In this document: piece by piece, positions 34,680 through 42,803 of the stretch
How the letters are laid out: each line of letters opens with the position of its first letter
Position numbering within the stretch: the first letter of the stretch is position 1
From: Glycomyces buryatensis
GTDB lineage: Bacteria; Actinomycetota; Actinomycetes; Mycobacteriales; Micromonosporaceae
Direction: 5' to 3'
Assembly (NCBI RefSeq): GCF_004912275.1
Contig: NZ_STGY01000024.1
Location: 1 to 62,268 of the forward strand
Length of the DNA stretch: 62,268 bases
Program-made: the position numbers and the translations under genes
The notes under the pieces: generated by a model
Database searches by the model: none
What the model saw: the letters and a program-made list of their open reading frames with translations, nothing else
What the model was told of the DNA's origin: nothing

Positions 34680-36365
34680 TTGAACAAGCATTTGACCCGC
34701 GCCCCGGCGGCGATACTGGCGGCGGCACTGCTGCTGACCGGTTGCAGTGGCGGAACGGACGACTCGGGTGGCGGCGGCGATGACCCCGTCACCGGAGGAA
34801 CCGTCCACATGCTCCAGAACGCCGACTTCTCCTACCTCGACCCGGCCCGCGGCTGGGACGGTGGCGTGAACGCCTTCTACCGACTCATCTACCGCGGCCT
34901 CACCATGCAGGCTGCCGGCGACTCCGAGGATCCGAACGCGATGGTCCCCGACATGGCCGAGAGTCTTGGAACGCCCTCGGAGGACGGTCTGACCTGGACC
35001 TACACCCTCAAGGACGGCCTGGCGTTCGACAATGGCGACCCCATCACCTCCACGGAGCTCGCCTTCGGCATCTCCCGCACTTGGGACCCGGAGATCGGCA
35101 TCGGCTCGCCGTATCTGCGCAATGTCATCGACGCCCCCGAGGACTACCAGGGGCCCTACATCTCGGGCGAGAGCAACCCCTCGATCGAGACGCCGGACGA
35201 GAAGACCATCGTCTTCAACCTCATCGAGCCCTTCCCGGAGTTCGACAACGTGGTGGCCCAGGTGAACGCCGCGCCCTTCCCGGTCGGCTCCGGCGCCGGT
35301 GACGAATTCATCAACGACGTCATCGCCTCCGGTCCCTACACTGTCGACGCCTACACCCCCGGCAGCGCCATCACGCTGGTGCGCAACGAGCACTGGGACG
35401 CCGACACCGACGACGTCCGCAAGGCCTACCCCGACGCGTGGGAGTTCGAGATCGGCCTCGAACCGGCCACGATCGACGAACGGCTCATGGCCGGACAGGG
35501 CACCGACGCCAGCGCCATCGGCGGCAAGGTCCAGCCCGCCACTCTGGCGCGCCTCCAGGACCCCGCGCTGGCCGACCGCGTCATCAGCGCGGAGGCCTAC
35601 TGCACCACGTACATGGGCATGAACATGACCAAGGCTCCGTTCGACCGGCTCGAGGTCCGCCAGGCGATCAACCTGGCGATCGACCGCGACTCGCTGGTGA
35701 CGGCCTCGGGCGGCAATCAGCTGGCCGAGCCGGCCACGACGATCATTCCTCCGGCCGTGAACGGGCACAAGGACTTCGACCTCTACCCGAGCGAGAACCA
35801 CGCCGGCGACCCGGAGGCGGCGGCGGCGCTGCTCGCCGAGGCGGGCCTCGAGGACGGCTTCAGCTTCACGCTCGACATCCGTTCGCAGGCGGTCATGCAG
35901 GCGCAGGCCGAGTCGATCCAGCAGGCGCTGGAGCCGCTCGGCATCGAAGTGAAGCTCAATGTCATCGACACCTCCACCTACTACGAGACGATCGGCACGC
36001 CCTCGCAGCAGAGCGACGCGGCCATCACCGGTTGGTGCCCGGACTGGGCCTCCAGCGCGAGCACCATGGTCCCGCCGCTGGTCGACGGGCGGGTGATCAC
36101 CGACAAGGGGAACACCAACCTGGCGCAGATCAATGACGAGACCCTCAACGCCCGCATCGACGAGATCAAGGCCATGACCGACATCGACGCGGCGAACGCC
36201 GAATGGGGCGAGTTCGACGAGGAGGCCATGGCCCTGGCGCCGATGGCCCCGCTGCTGTGGGAGCCGAGCGTCTTCATCCCCGGTGAGAACATCGCGAACT
36301 ACATCCCGAACACCAGCATGACCGACCTGACGATCATCGGGCTCAAGGACCCGTCCCAGAGCTGA
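34680..36365 (+). CDS. Oligopeptide-binding lipoprotein of a Dpp/Opp-type ABC importer
   Basis: 561 residues of the family-5 solute-binding type. The signal peptide ends in the lipobox LLTGC. The family opening is GGTVHMLQNADFSYLDPARGWDGG, and the middle has NMTKAPFDRLEVRQAINLAIDRDSLV. TTG at 34680 is the likely start, behind AGGAAC. These proteins deliver oligopeptides, or in some cases oligosaccharides, to DppBC-type permeases. Its operon partners are proline-specific peptidases and an arabinofuranosidase, so proline- or hydroxyproline-rich glycopeptides are plausible ligands. Confidence 0.92.
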   Translation: MNKHLTRAPAAILAAALLLTGCSGGTDDSGGGGDDPVTGGTVHMLQNADFSYLDPARGWDGGVNAFYRLIYRGLTMQAAGDSEDPNAMVPDMAESLGTPSEDGLTWTYTLKDGLAFDNGDPITSTELAFGISRTWDPEIGIGSPYLRNVIDAPEDYQGPYISGESNPSIETPDEKTIVFNLIEPFPEFDNVVAQVNAAPFPVGSGAGDEFINDVIASGPYTVDAYTPGSAITLVRNEHWDADTDDVRKAYPDAWEFEIGLEPATIDERLMAGQGTDASAIGGKVQPATLARLQDPALADRVISAEAYCTTYMGMNMTKAPFDRLEVRQAINLAIDRDSLVTASGGNQLAEPATTIIPPAVNGHKDFDLYPSENHAGDPEAAAALLAEAGLEDGFSFTLDIRSQAVMQAQAESIQQALEPLGIEVKLNVIDTSTYYETIGTPSQQSDAAITGWCPDWASSASTMVPPLVDGRVITDKGNTNLAQINDETLNARIDEIKAMTDIDAANAEWGEFDEEAMALAPMAPLLWEPSVFIPGENIANYIPNTSMTDLTIIGLKDPSQS

Positions 36366-36370
36366 TACCG

Positions 36371-37348
36371 ATGACCTTCACCTCGACTGACCTCGAAGTC
36401 GAAGGCGCAGCGGCGGGTGGCGAGACGGCGGGAGATCCCGCGCCGTCCTCGCCGCCCGCCTCGGGGCGACGCCTCGTCCGCGCCTTCCTCCACGATCGCG
36501 CGGCACTCGCCTGCAGCGTCTACATCCTGCTCATCATCCTCATGGCCCTGGCCGCGCCGCTGCTCGTCAAGCTCAGCGGCTGGGGACCATTGGAGTTCGA
36601 CCAGAGCGCCGTCGACCCGAACCTGGGCGGACTCCCGCTCGGGACCGCCGGCGGCGTGAGCGCCGAGCACTGGTTCGGCGTCGAGCCCGGCAACGGGCGC
36701 GACATCTTCGCCCGCATCGTCTACGGCGCCAGGGTGTCGATGACGATCGCGCTGTTGGCGACCGTGCTGACGAGCGTCCTCGGCGTCGTCTTCGGACTGC
36801 TCGCCGGGTACTTCGGCGGGCGCGTCGACATGGTGATCTCCCGCGTCATGGAGTTCCTCATGGCGTTCCCGGCGCTCATCTTCATGATCGCGGTGCTGTC
36901 GGCACTGCCCGCCGAGAACCGGCAGTTTCTGCTCGTCGGGGTGATCTCGTTCTTCGGCTGGCCGTACCTGGCCCGCATCATCCGGGGGCAGACCATGTCG
37001 CTCAAGGAGCGCGAGTTCGTGGAGTCCGCGAAGGCGTCTGGCGCCACGAGCATCCAGATCATCTTCAAGGAGATCCTGCCGAACCTCTCGTCCACGATCA
37101 TCGTGATGACCACGCTCGCGGTGCCCGGCTACGTCGGAACCGAAGCGGGCCTGTCGTTCCTGGGCGTCGGCGTCGTCCCGCCGACCCCGTCGTGGGGGCA
37201 GATGATCGCCAGCTCGGTGCCCTGGTACGCCGTCGATCCCGCCTACTTCCTGTTTCCGGGGGCCTTCCTGTTCCTGCTCGTGCTGTCGTTCACCGTGCTC
37301 GGTGACCGCGTCAAGAAGATCGCCGAGTCCGGGGAGGGCCGGGCATGA
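36371..37348 (+). CDS. Oligopeptide ABC transporter permease, DppC type
   Basis: 325 residues. An acidic/Pro-rich cytoplasmic tail precedes the first membrane span (about 45-65). The DppC-specific extracellular loop contains HWFGVEPGNGRDIFARIVYGAR, and five further spans follow with the EAA-like loop EFVESAKASGATSIQIIFKEILPN. It starts 5 bp after the binding protein. Here the C-type permease precedes the B-type gene, the reverse of the common order. Confidence 0.92.
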   Translation: MTFTSTDLEVEGAAAGGETAGDPAPSSPPASGRRLVRAFLHDRAALACSVYILLIILMALAAPLLVKLSGWGPLEFDQSAVDPNLGGLPLGTAGGVSAEHWFGVEPGNGRDIFARIVYGARVSMTIALLATVLTSVLGVVFGLLAGYFGGRVDMVISRVMEFLMAFPALIFMIAVLSALPAENRQFLLVGVISFFGWPYLARIIRGQTMSLKEREFVESAKASGATSIQIIFKEILPNLSSTIIVMTTLAVPGYVGTEAGLSFLGVGVVPPTPSWGQMIASSVPWYAVDPAYFLFPGAFLFLLVLSFTVLGDRVKKIAESGEGRA

Positions 37349-38343
37349 TCCGCTTCCTGCTCAACCGGGTGATGGGGATGGTCGTCGTGCTGTTCCTGGT
37401 GTGCCTGTTCACCTTCGTCATCTTCTTCGTCCTCTCGCCGGACCCGGCGGTGCAGATCTGCGGCAAGAACTGCACGCCGGAGGTGATCGACCAGCTCCGC
37501 GCGAACCTCGGTCTCGACCAGCCGTTCTGGTCGCAGTTCTGGACGTTCGTCTCGGGGCTGTTCGTCGGCCGCACCTACGGGAGCGGACCGAACGCGATCG
37601 ACTGCGCCGCACCGTGCCTGGGATATTCGTTCCAGACCAGCCAGCCGGTCTTCGACATGATCGCCCAGCGGCTGCCGGTCTCGGCGACCGTCGCGATCGG
37701 CGCCGCCATCCTGTGGCTGCTCGCCGGGGTGAGCGCCGGACTCGTCAGCGCCGTGCGCGAGGGCAGGTTCGCCGACCGCTTCATCACCGGGCTCACGCTG
37801 ACGGGCATGTCCATCCCCAACTACGTGCTCGGCCTGTCATTGCAGTTCCTGCTCGTGGTCACGCTCGGTTGGCTGCCGTTCCCGCAGGCGGTGCCGTTCT
37901 CCGAGGATCCGGTCCAATGGTTCTCGAACTACCTGATGCCCTGGATCGTGCTCGCCGTCGGAGCGTCCGCCGTGTACACGCGGCTGACCCGCGCGAACGT
38001 CATCGAGACCCTTCAAGAGAACTATGTGCGCACCGCGCGGGCGAAGGGACTCAGCCCCGGCCTGGTCTGGCGCCGGCACGCGCTGCGTCCGGCGCTGACC
38101 CCGATCGTCACGATCTTCGGCATGGACTTCGCCGGCCTGCTCGGCGGGGCACTCATCACCGAGACCGTGTTCGGGCTCAACGGCATCGGCAAGATGGCCG
38201 CCGACTCGATCACCAAGAACGACCAGCCGGTCATCATGGGCGTCACCTTGCTCGCGGCGTTCTTCGTCGTGATCGGCAATATGGTGGTCGACCTGCTGTA
38301 CACGGCCATCGACCCGCGAGTGCGAGTGGGGAGCGCGGCATGA
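37345..38343 (+). CDS. Oligopeptide ABC transporter permease, DppB type
   Basis: 332 residues with the DppB N-terminus (MIRFLLNRVMGMVVVLFLV), an extracellular loop with Cys residues in ICGKNC, and the cytoplasmic loop YVRTARAKGLSPGLVWRRHALRPALTP. It ends with TAIDPRVRVG. Start overlaps the DppC stop (ATGA). It forms the membrane channel with the preceding gene. Confidence 0.92.
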   Translation: MIRFLLNRVMGMVVVLFLVCLFTFVIFFVLSPDPAVQICGKNCTPEVIDQLRANLGLDQPFWSQFWTFVSGLFVGRTYGSGPNAIDCAAPCLGYSFQTSQPVFDMIAQRLPVSATVAIGAAILWLLAGVSAGLVSAVREGRFADRFITGLTLTGMSIPNYVLGLSLQFLLVVTLGWLPFPQAVPFSEDPVQWFSNYLMPWIVLAVGASAVYTRLTRANVIETLQENYVRTARAKGLSPGLVWRRHALRPALTPIVTIFGMDFAGLLGGALITETVFGLNGIGKMAADSITKNDQPVIMGVTLLAAFFVVIGNMVVDLLYTAIDPRVRVGSAA

Positions 38344-39203
38344 GCGAGACACCAAGGGACACCGAGAACCTGCTGCGAGTTCGGGACCTGACGGTCGGGT
38401 TTCACACCGCCGCAGGACAAGTCGACGTGGTCAAGCAGCTCGACTTCGACCTGGCCCGGGGCGGCGCGCTCGGGATCGTCGGCGAATCGGGCTCGGGCAA
38501 ATCGATGACGAGCCTGGCGATCATGGGGCTCCTTCCCAAGGGCGCCAGCCGCTCCGGGTCCATCGAGTTCGACGGGACCGAGCTGACGACTCTCCCAGAG
38601 CGGGCGATGCGCTCGATCCGCGGTGACCGCATCGCGATGATCTTCCAGGACCCGCTCTCGTCGCTCAATCCCTATTACACGGTCGGCACGCAGATCGCCG
38701 AGGCCTATCGCTCGCACCGCAGCGGCGTGACCAGGCGCCAGGCCCGAAAAGTGGCGATCGAGGCGATGGAGCGGGTGCACATCCGTGACGCGGCCCGCCG
38801 GGTCGACCACTATCCGCACCAGTTCTCCGGCGGCATGCGGCAGCGGGTCATGATCGCGATGACCCTCAGCATGGAACCGGAGCTGATCATCGCGGACGAG
38901 CCGACGACGGCGCTCGACGTCACGGTGCAGGCGCAGATCCTCGACCTGCTGGCCGAGATCCGCTCCGACACCGGCGCCGGCCTCATCCTCATCACCCACG
39001 ACCTCGCCGTCGTCAGCCAGGTCACCGACCACCTCGTCGTCATGCGCGACGGCGACCTGGTCGAACAGGGCGCCGCCGAGCAGATCTTCACCGACCCGCA
39101 GCGGGACTACACGCGCATGCTGCTCGACGCCGTGCCGCGCATCGACGACGAGATCGGTCTGCTGCGCACCCTGACGGCCCCGACCGCGGAGGAGGAATCG
39201 TGA
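38340..39203 (+). CDS. Oligopeptide ABC transporter ATP-binding protein, DppD type
   Basis: 287 residues. Walker A GESGSGKS (about 47-54), Q-loop in [11 protein letters not shown], signature [12 protein letters not shown] (about 162), Walker [13 protein letters not shown] and the switch His in LITHDLAVV. The C-terminal oligopeptide-type extension is short and lacks the cysteines found in some DppD/DppF iron-sulfur forms. Start overlaps the DppB stop (ATGA). Confidence 0.93.
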   Translation: MSETPRDTENLLRVRDLTVGFHTAAGQVDVVKQLDFDLARGGALGIVGESGSGKSMTSLAIMGLLPKGASRSGSIEFDGTELTTLPERAMRSIRGDRIAMIFQDPLSSLNPYYTVGTQIAEAYRSHRSGVTRRQARKVAIEAMERVHIRDAARRVDHYPHQFSGGMRQRVMIAMTLSMEPELIIADEPTTALDVTVQAQILDLLAEIRSDTGAGLILITHDLAVVSQVTDHLVVMRDGDLVEQGAAEQIFTDPQRDYTRMLLDAVPRIDDEIGLLRTLTAPTAEEES

Positions 39204-40069
39204 ACGACGCACCAGAACCGCTGCTGCGGGCGAGGAACCTCGTCAAGGAGTTCGCCACCGGCGGCGCGGGCCTCTTCGGCCGCTCCGCGAGATTCCGTGC
39301 GGTCGACGACGTCTCGCTCGAAGTGCGGACGGGTGAGACGCTGGCACTCGTCGGCGAATCGGGCTCGGGCAAGTCCACCACCGCCCGGCTCATCGCGCGG
39401 CTGCTCGACACCACCGGCGGCTCCATCGAGTTCGCCGGACGCGAGGTCCACCGCCTCAGCGGAAAGGCGCTGCACGCCTTCCGGGGCGAGGTGCAGGTCA
39501 TCTTCCAGGACCCGTACTCCTCGCTCAACCCCAAGCACTCGGTCGAGCGGATCGTCACCGCGCCCCTGGTCTACCAGCGGCGCCGGATCCCCGGCGGCGC
39601 AAGGGACTTCACCAAGGAACTCATGGAGCGCGTCGGCCTCAATCCCGACCATTCGGCGCGCTTCCCCTCCCAGTTCTCCGGCGGGCAGGCGCAGCGCATC
39701 GGCATCGCCCGCGCCCTCGCCGTGGGCCCCAAGCTGATCATCGCCGACGAGGCCGTCTCGGCGCTCGACGTCTCCGTCCAGGCGCAGGTCATCAACCTGC
39801 TGCGCGGACTACAGGAAGAAGAGGGATTCAGCTACCTCTTCATCGCGCATGACCTCGCGGTGGTGCGGCAGATCGCGACGCGCGTGGCCGTCATGAACGG
39901 CGGCCGCATCGTGGAGGAAGGCGAGCGCGACCAGGTGTTCGGCGCGCCCCGAGACGAATACACCAAGAAACTTCTCTCCGCCATCCCGCGCATCAACCCG
40001 GAGTGGGACGCGAGGCGCCGTGAGAACGAACGGGCCCGTCGGGCCAGGGAACAGGAGGCCGCACTGTGA
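39200..40069 (+). CDS. Oligopeptide ABC transporter ATP-binding protein, DppF type
   Basis: 289 residues. Walker [15 protein letters not shown]-loop [15 protein letters not shown], signature [15 protein letters not shown], Walker [15 protein letters not shown] and His in FIAHDLAVV. It completes the importer as partner of the DppD-type ATPase. GTG start overlapping the previous stop by 4 bases. Confidence 0.93.
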   Translation: MNDAPEPLLRARNLVKEFATGGAGLFGRSARFRAVDDVSLEVRTGETLALVGESGSGKSTTARLIARLLDTTGGSIEFAGREVHRLSGKALHAFRGEVQVIFQDPYSSLNPKHSVERIVTAPLVYQRRRIPGGARDFTKELMERVGLNPDHSARFPSQFSGGQAQRIGIARALAVGPKLIIADEAVSALDVSVQAQVINLLRGLQEEEGFSYLFIAHDLAVVRQIATRVAVMNGGRIVEEGERDQVFGAPRDEYTKKLLSAIPRINPEWDARRRENERARRAREQEAAL

Positions 40070-41361
40070 AAGAGGCGCACCTGGAGTACTCCATGCCCGG
40101 CATGTGGGTACGCGAGCAACACCTCAAAGTCCCCCTGGACTGGTGGGGCCGAGACGCAGGCGAGATCGAGGTCTTCGTCCGCGAGATCGTCGACCCCGAC
40201 AAGCAGGGCGACCAGCTGCCGCTCCTCACCTACCTCCAGGGTGGACCCGGCGGAGCCAACCCGCGCCCGGTCGAAGCCACCGGCTGGCTGGCCGAAGCCC
40301 TGGAGCACTACCGCGTCGTCCTGGTGGACCAGCGCGGCACCGGGCGCAGCACCCCGCTCGACGCCCGAATGATCGCCGAACTCGGAGACGCCGAGGCCGG
40401 CGCGGACCACCTCGCCCACTTCCGGGCCGACTCGATCGTGCGCGACCTCGAACACGTCCGCACCACCCTCTACGAAGGGCGGAAGTGGGCGACCCTCGCG
40501 CAGAGCTACGGCGGCTGGCTCACCCTCGCCTACCTCTCGCACGCCCCCGAGGCCGTCGCCGCCAGCTACGTCTGCGGCGGCATCCCCGGGAACCCCATGA
40601 ACGCCGACGAGGTCTACCGGCGCACCTTCGACCGGGTCGCGGACAAGACCGCCGAGTACTACCGGCGCTACCCCCAGGACGTGGACCAGGTCGCACGCAT
40701 CGCCGACCGGCTCGCCACCGCACCCGTGCTCCTGCCCGACGGCGACGCGCTCACCGTGCGCCGCTTCCAATCCCTCGGCATCGACCTCGGGATGAAACCG
40801 GGCATCGAACGGATGCACTGGCTCGTGGAGGACGCGTTCGTGACCGGCGACCGCCTCTCCGAAGGCTTCCTCGCCACCGTCCTCGCCCGCACCTCCTCCG
40901 CCGCAAACCCACTCTTCTGGACCCTCCAGGAGTCGATCTACGGCGACGGCGCCAACGGCCCGACCGCCTGGGCCGCGCAGCGCGAACGCGACCGCCGCCC
41001 CGAATTCGATGAGGACGTCCGCCCGCTCCCGTTCACCGGCGAGATGGCCTTCCCCTGGATGTTCGAGGAGGTCAGGCTCCTGCGCGGCTTCGCACCCGCC
41101 GTCCACACCCTCTCCGCACAACGCGAATGGAGCCCGATCCTCGACCCCAATCGCCTGGAGCACAACCAGGTCCCCGTCGCGGCGGCGGTCTACTACGACG
41201 ACATGTTCGTCGACTCGGGCCTGCAACTGGACACGCTCAAAGGACTCGGCAACTCCCAGGCCTGGGTGACCAACGAGTTCGAACACGACGGCATCGGATC
41301 GGGCCGGGTCCTCACCCGCCTGCGCGAAATGGTTCGCGACCGAGGAGGAGAACTGCGATGA
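40066..41361 (+). CDS. Proline iminopeptidase-type alpha/beta hydrolase
   Basis: 431 residues, cytoplasmic. The family oxyanion motif is LQGGPGGANPRP, followed by LVDQRGTGRSTPLD, the nucleophile Ser in AQSYGGWLTLAYLSH (about 146), and a helical cap. It corresponds to the S33 proline iminopeptidases, which remove N-terminal proline (or hydroxyproline) from peptides. The GTG start overlaps the DppF stop by 4 bases, so it is made together with the importer and presumably trims imported peptides. Confidence 0.87.
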   Translation: MKEAHLEYSMPGMWVREQHLKVPLDWWGRDAGEIEVFVREIVDPDKQGDQLPLLTYLQGGPGGANPRPVEATGWLAEALEHYRVVLVDQRGTGRSTPLDARMIAELGDAEAGADHLAHFRADSIVRDLEHVRTTLYEGRKWATLAQSYGGWLTLAYLSHAPEAVAASYVCGGIPGNPMNADEVYRRTFDRVADKTAEYYRRYPQDVDQVARIADRLATAPVLLPDGDALTVRRFQSLGIDLGMKPGIERMHWLVEDAFVTGDRLSEGFLATVLARTSSAANPLFWTLQESIYGDGANGPTAWAAQRERDRRPEFDEDVRPLPFTGEMAFPWMFEEVRLLRGFAPAVHTLSAQREWSPILDPNRLEHNQVPVAAAVYYDDMFVDSGLQLDTLKGLGNSQAWVTNEFEHDGIGSGRVLTRLREMVRDRGGELR

Positions 41362-42803
41362 CCACCGAGAACCGACCCCCGTACGCGGGCACCCGCGCCC
41401 CCAAACTCACCGAAGTGCCGGCATTCACCGACCACATCGCGACCGGATGGGGCGACGAACCCGTCCCCGCCACCCCCGTCGACGGCGCCGCAGCGGCCGC
41501 CGCCTCCCACCGATTGCGGCTCAGCGAACGATTCCCCGGCGAGACCATCGTCGTCTCCGCCGGCACCGCCCCGGTCCGCAATGACGACAACTCCTACCTC
41601 TTCCGCGCCGACAGCGACTTCGTGTGGCTCACCGGCTGCCAGGTCGAAGGAGCGATCCTCGTAATGACCGCCCGCCCGGGCGGCCACGACGCCCATCTCT
41701 ACCTGCCCCCGCCGTTCCGCCCCGGCGAGACCGGGTTCTTCGCCAACGCGCTCCACGGCGAACTCTGGGTCGGCGCGTCGCCGGGCCTGCGCGAATGGGC
41801 CGAGGCACTCCAGATCACGGTCGAACCCGTCACCGCCCTCGACGAACTCAGCGGACTCAAGGGGGCGCTGGCGAGCGAATCGGTGAGCGAAGCGCTGGTC
41901 TCCGAGCACGGACTCGAACGGTCCGATTCGCTCGGGCGGCAGCTCTCGCGGCTGCGAATGGTCAAGGACGCGTGGGAGATCGGCCAGATGCGCTTCGCGG
42001 TCGATGCCACGGTGGAGGGCTTCGCCGAGGTCGTCCGGGAGATTCCGCGCGCCGTCCGCGACGGACTCGGCGAGCGCTGGCTCCAGGGCACCTTCGACCG
42101 GTACGCGCGCACTGTCGGCAATGGCGTGGGGTACACGACGATCGTCGGCTCCGGCCCGCACGCGCCCGTGCTCCACTGGGTCCGCTGCGACGGCCCGGTC
42201 CTGGCCGACGCCGCGCTCCTGCTCGACATGGGCGTGGAGGCGAACAGTCTCTACACGGCCGACGTCACCAGGACGATCCCCGCGAGCGGCACCTTCAGCG
42301 TCGAGCAGCGGCGGGTCCACGACCTGGTGGAGAAGGCGCACCGCGCCGGAATGGCGCAGATCCGGCCCGGCACGGAATACCTCGACTTCCACTTCGCGGC
42401 AATGGAAGTCGTCGCCCAGGGCCTGCACGACTGGGGCCTGCTGCCGGTGTCCGTCGATGAAGCCCTCTCGCCGCAGGGCCAGCACCACCGGCGCTACCTG
42501 GCCTGCGGCATCGGGCACCACCTCGGGCTCGACGTCCACGATTGCAGCCACGCCGAATTCGAGGACTACCAGGGCGCCGAGCTCGAACCGGGCGTGGTGA
42601 TGACCGTCGAGCCGGGACTCTACTTCCACGCCAATGACCTCACCGTCCCGCCGGAACTGCGCGGCATCGGCGTGCGGCTCGAAGACGACCTGCTCGTCAC
42701 CGAGACCGGCGCCGAGGTGCTGTCCGACGCCCTGCCGATCGACGCGGCCGGAATCGAGACCTGGACGAGGTCGCACCTGCACGGATCGGAACAGCCCCGA
42801 TGA
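41358..42803 (+). CDS. Xaa-Pro aminopeptidase (M24B, aminopeptidase P type)
   Basis: 481 residues. An N-terminal creatinase-like domain with the SYLFRADSDFVWLTG segment precedes the pita-bread metallopeptidase fold. All five dimetal ligands are visible: Asp in LLLDMGVE and Asp in YTADVTRT (about 290 and 301), His in GIGHHLGLDVHD (about 389), Glu in MTVEPGLYF (about 418) and Glu in GVRLEDDLLVT (about 441). It releases residues preceding proline. ATG at 41358 overlaps the iminopeptidase stop. Together the two enzymes can dismantle proline- and hydroxyproline-rich peptides. Confidence 0.92.
   Translation: MTTENRPPYAGTRAPKLTEVPAFTDHIATGWGDEPVPATPVDGAAAAAASHRLRLSERFPGETIVVSAGTAPVRNDDNSYLFRADSDFVWLTGCQVEGAILVMTARPGGHDAHLYLPPPFRPGETGFFANALHGELWVGASPGLREWAEALQITVEPVTALDELSGLKGALASESVSEALVSEHGLERSDSLGRQLSRLRMVKDAWEIGQMRFAVDATVEGFAEVVREIPRAVRDGLGERWLQGTFDRYARTVGNGVGYTTIVGSGPHAPVLHWVRCDGPVLADAALLLDMGVEANSLYTADVTRTIPASGTFSVEQRRVHDLVEKAHRAGMAQIRPGTEYLDFHFAAMEVVAQGLHDWGLLPVSVDEALSPQGQHHRRYLACGIGHHLGLDVHDCSHAEFEDYQGAELEPGVVMTVEPGLYFHANDLTVPPELRGIGVRLEDDLLVTETGAEVLSDALPIDAAGIETWTRSHLHGSEQPR

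Noticed and set aside
34270..34683. Open frames in the leader of the peptide/arabinoside operon
   Set aside because: Arg-rich, no family signature, no convincing ribosome sites; they overlap each other in several frames.
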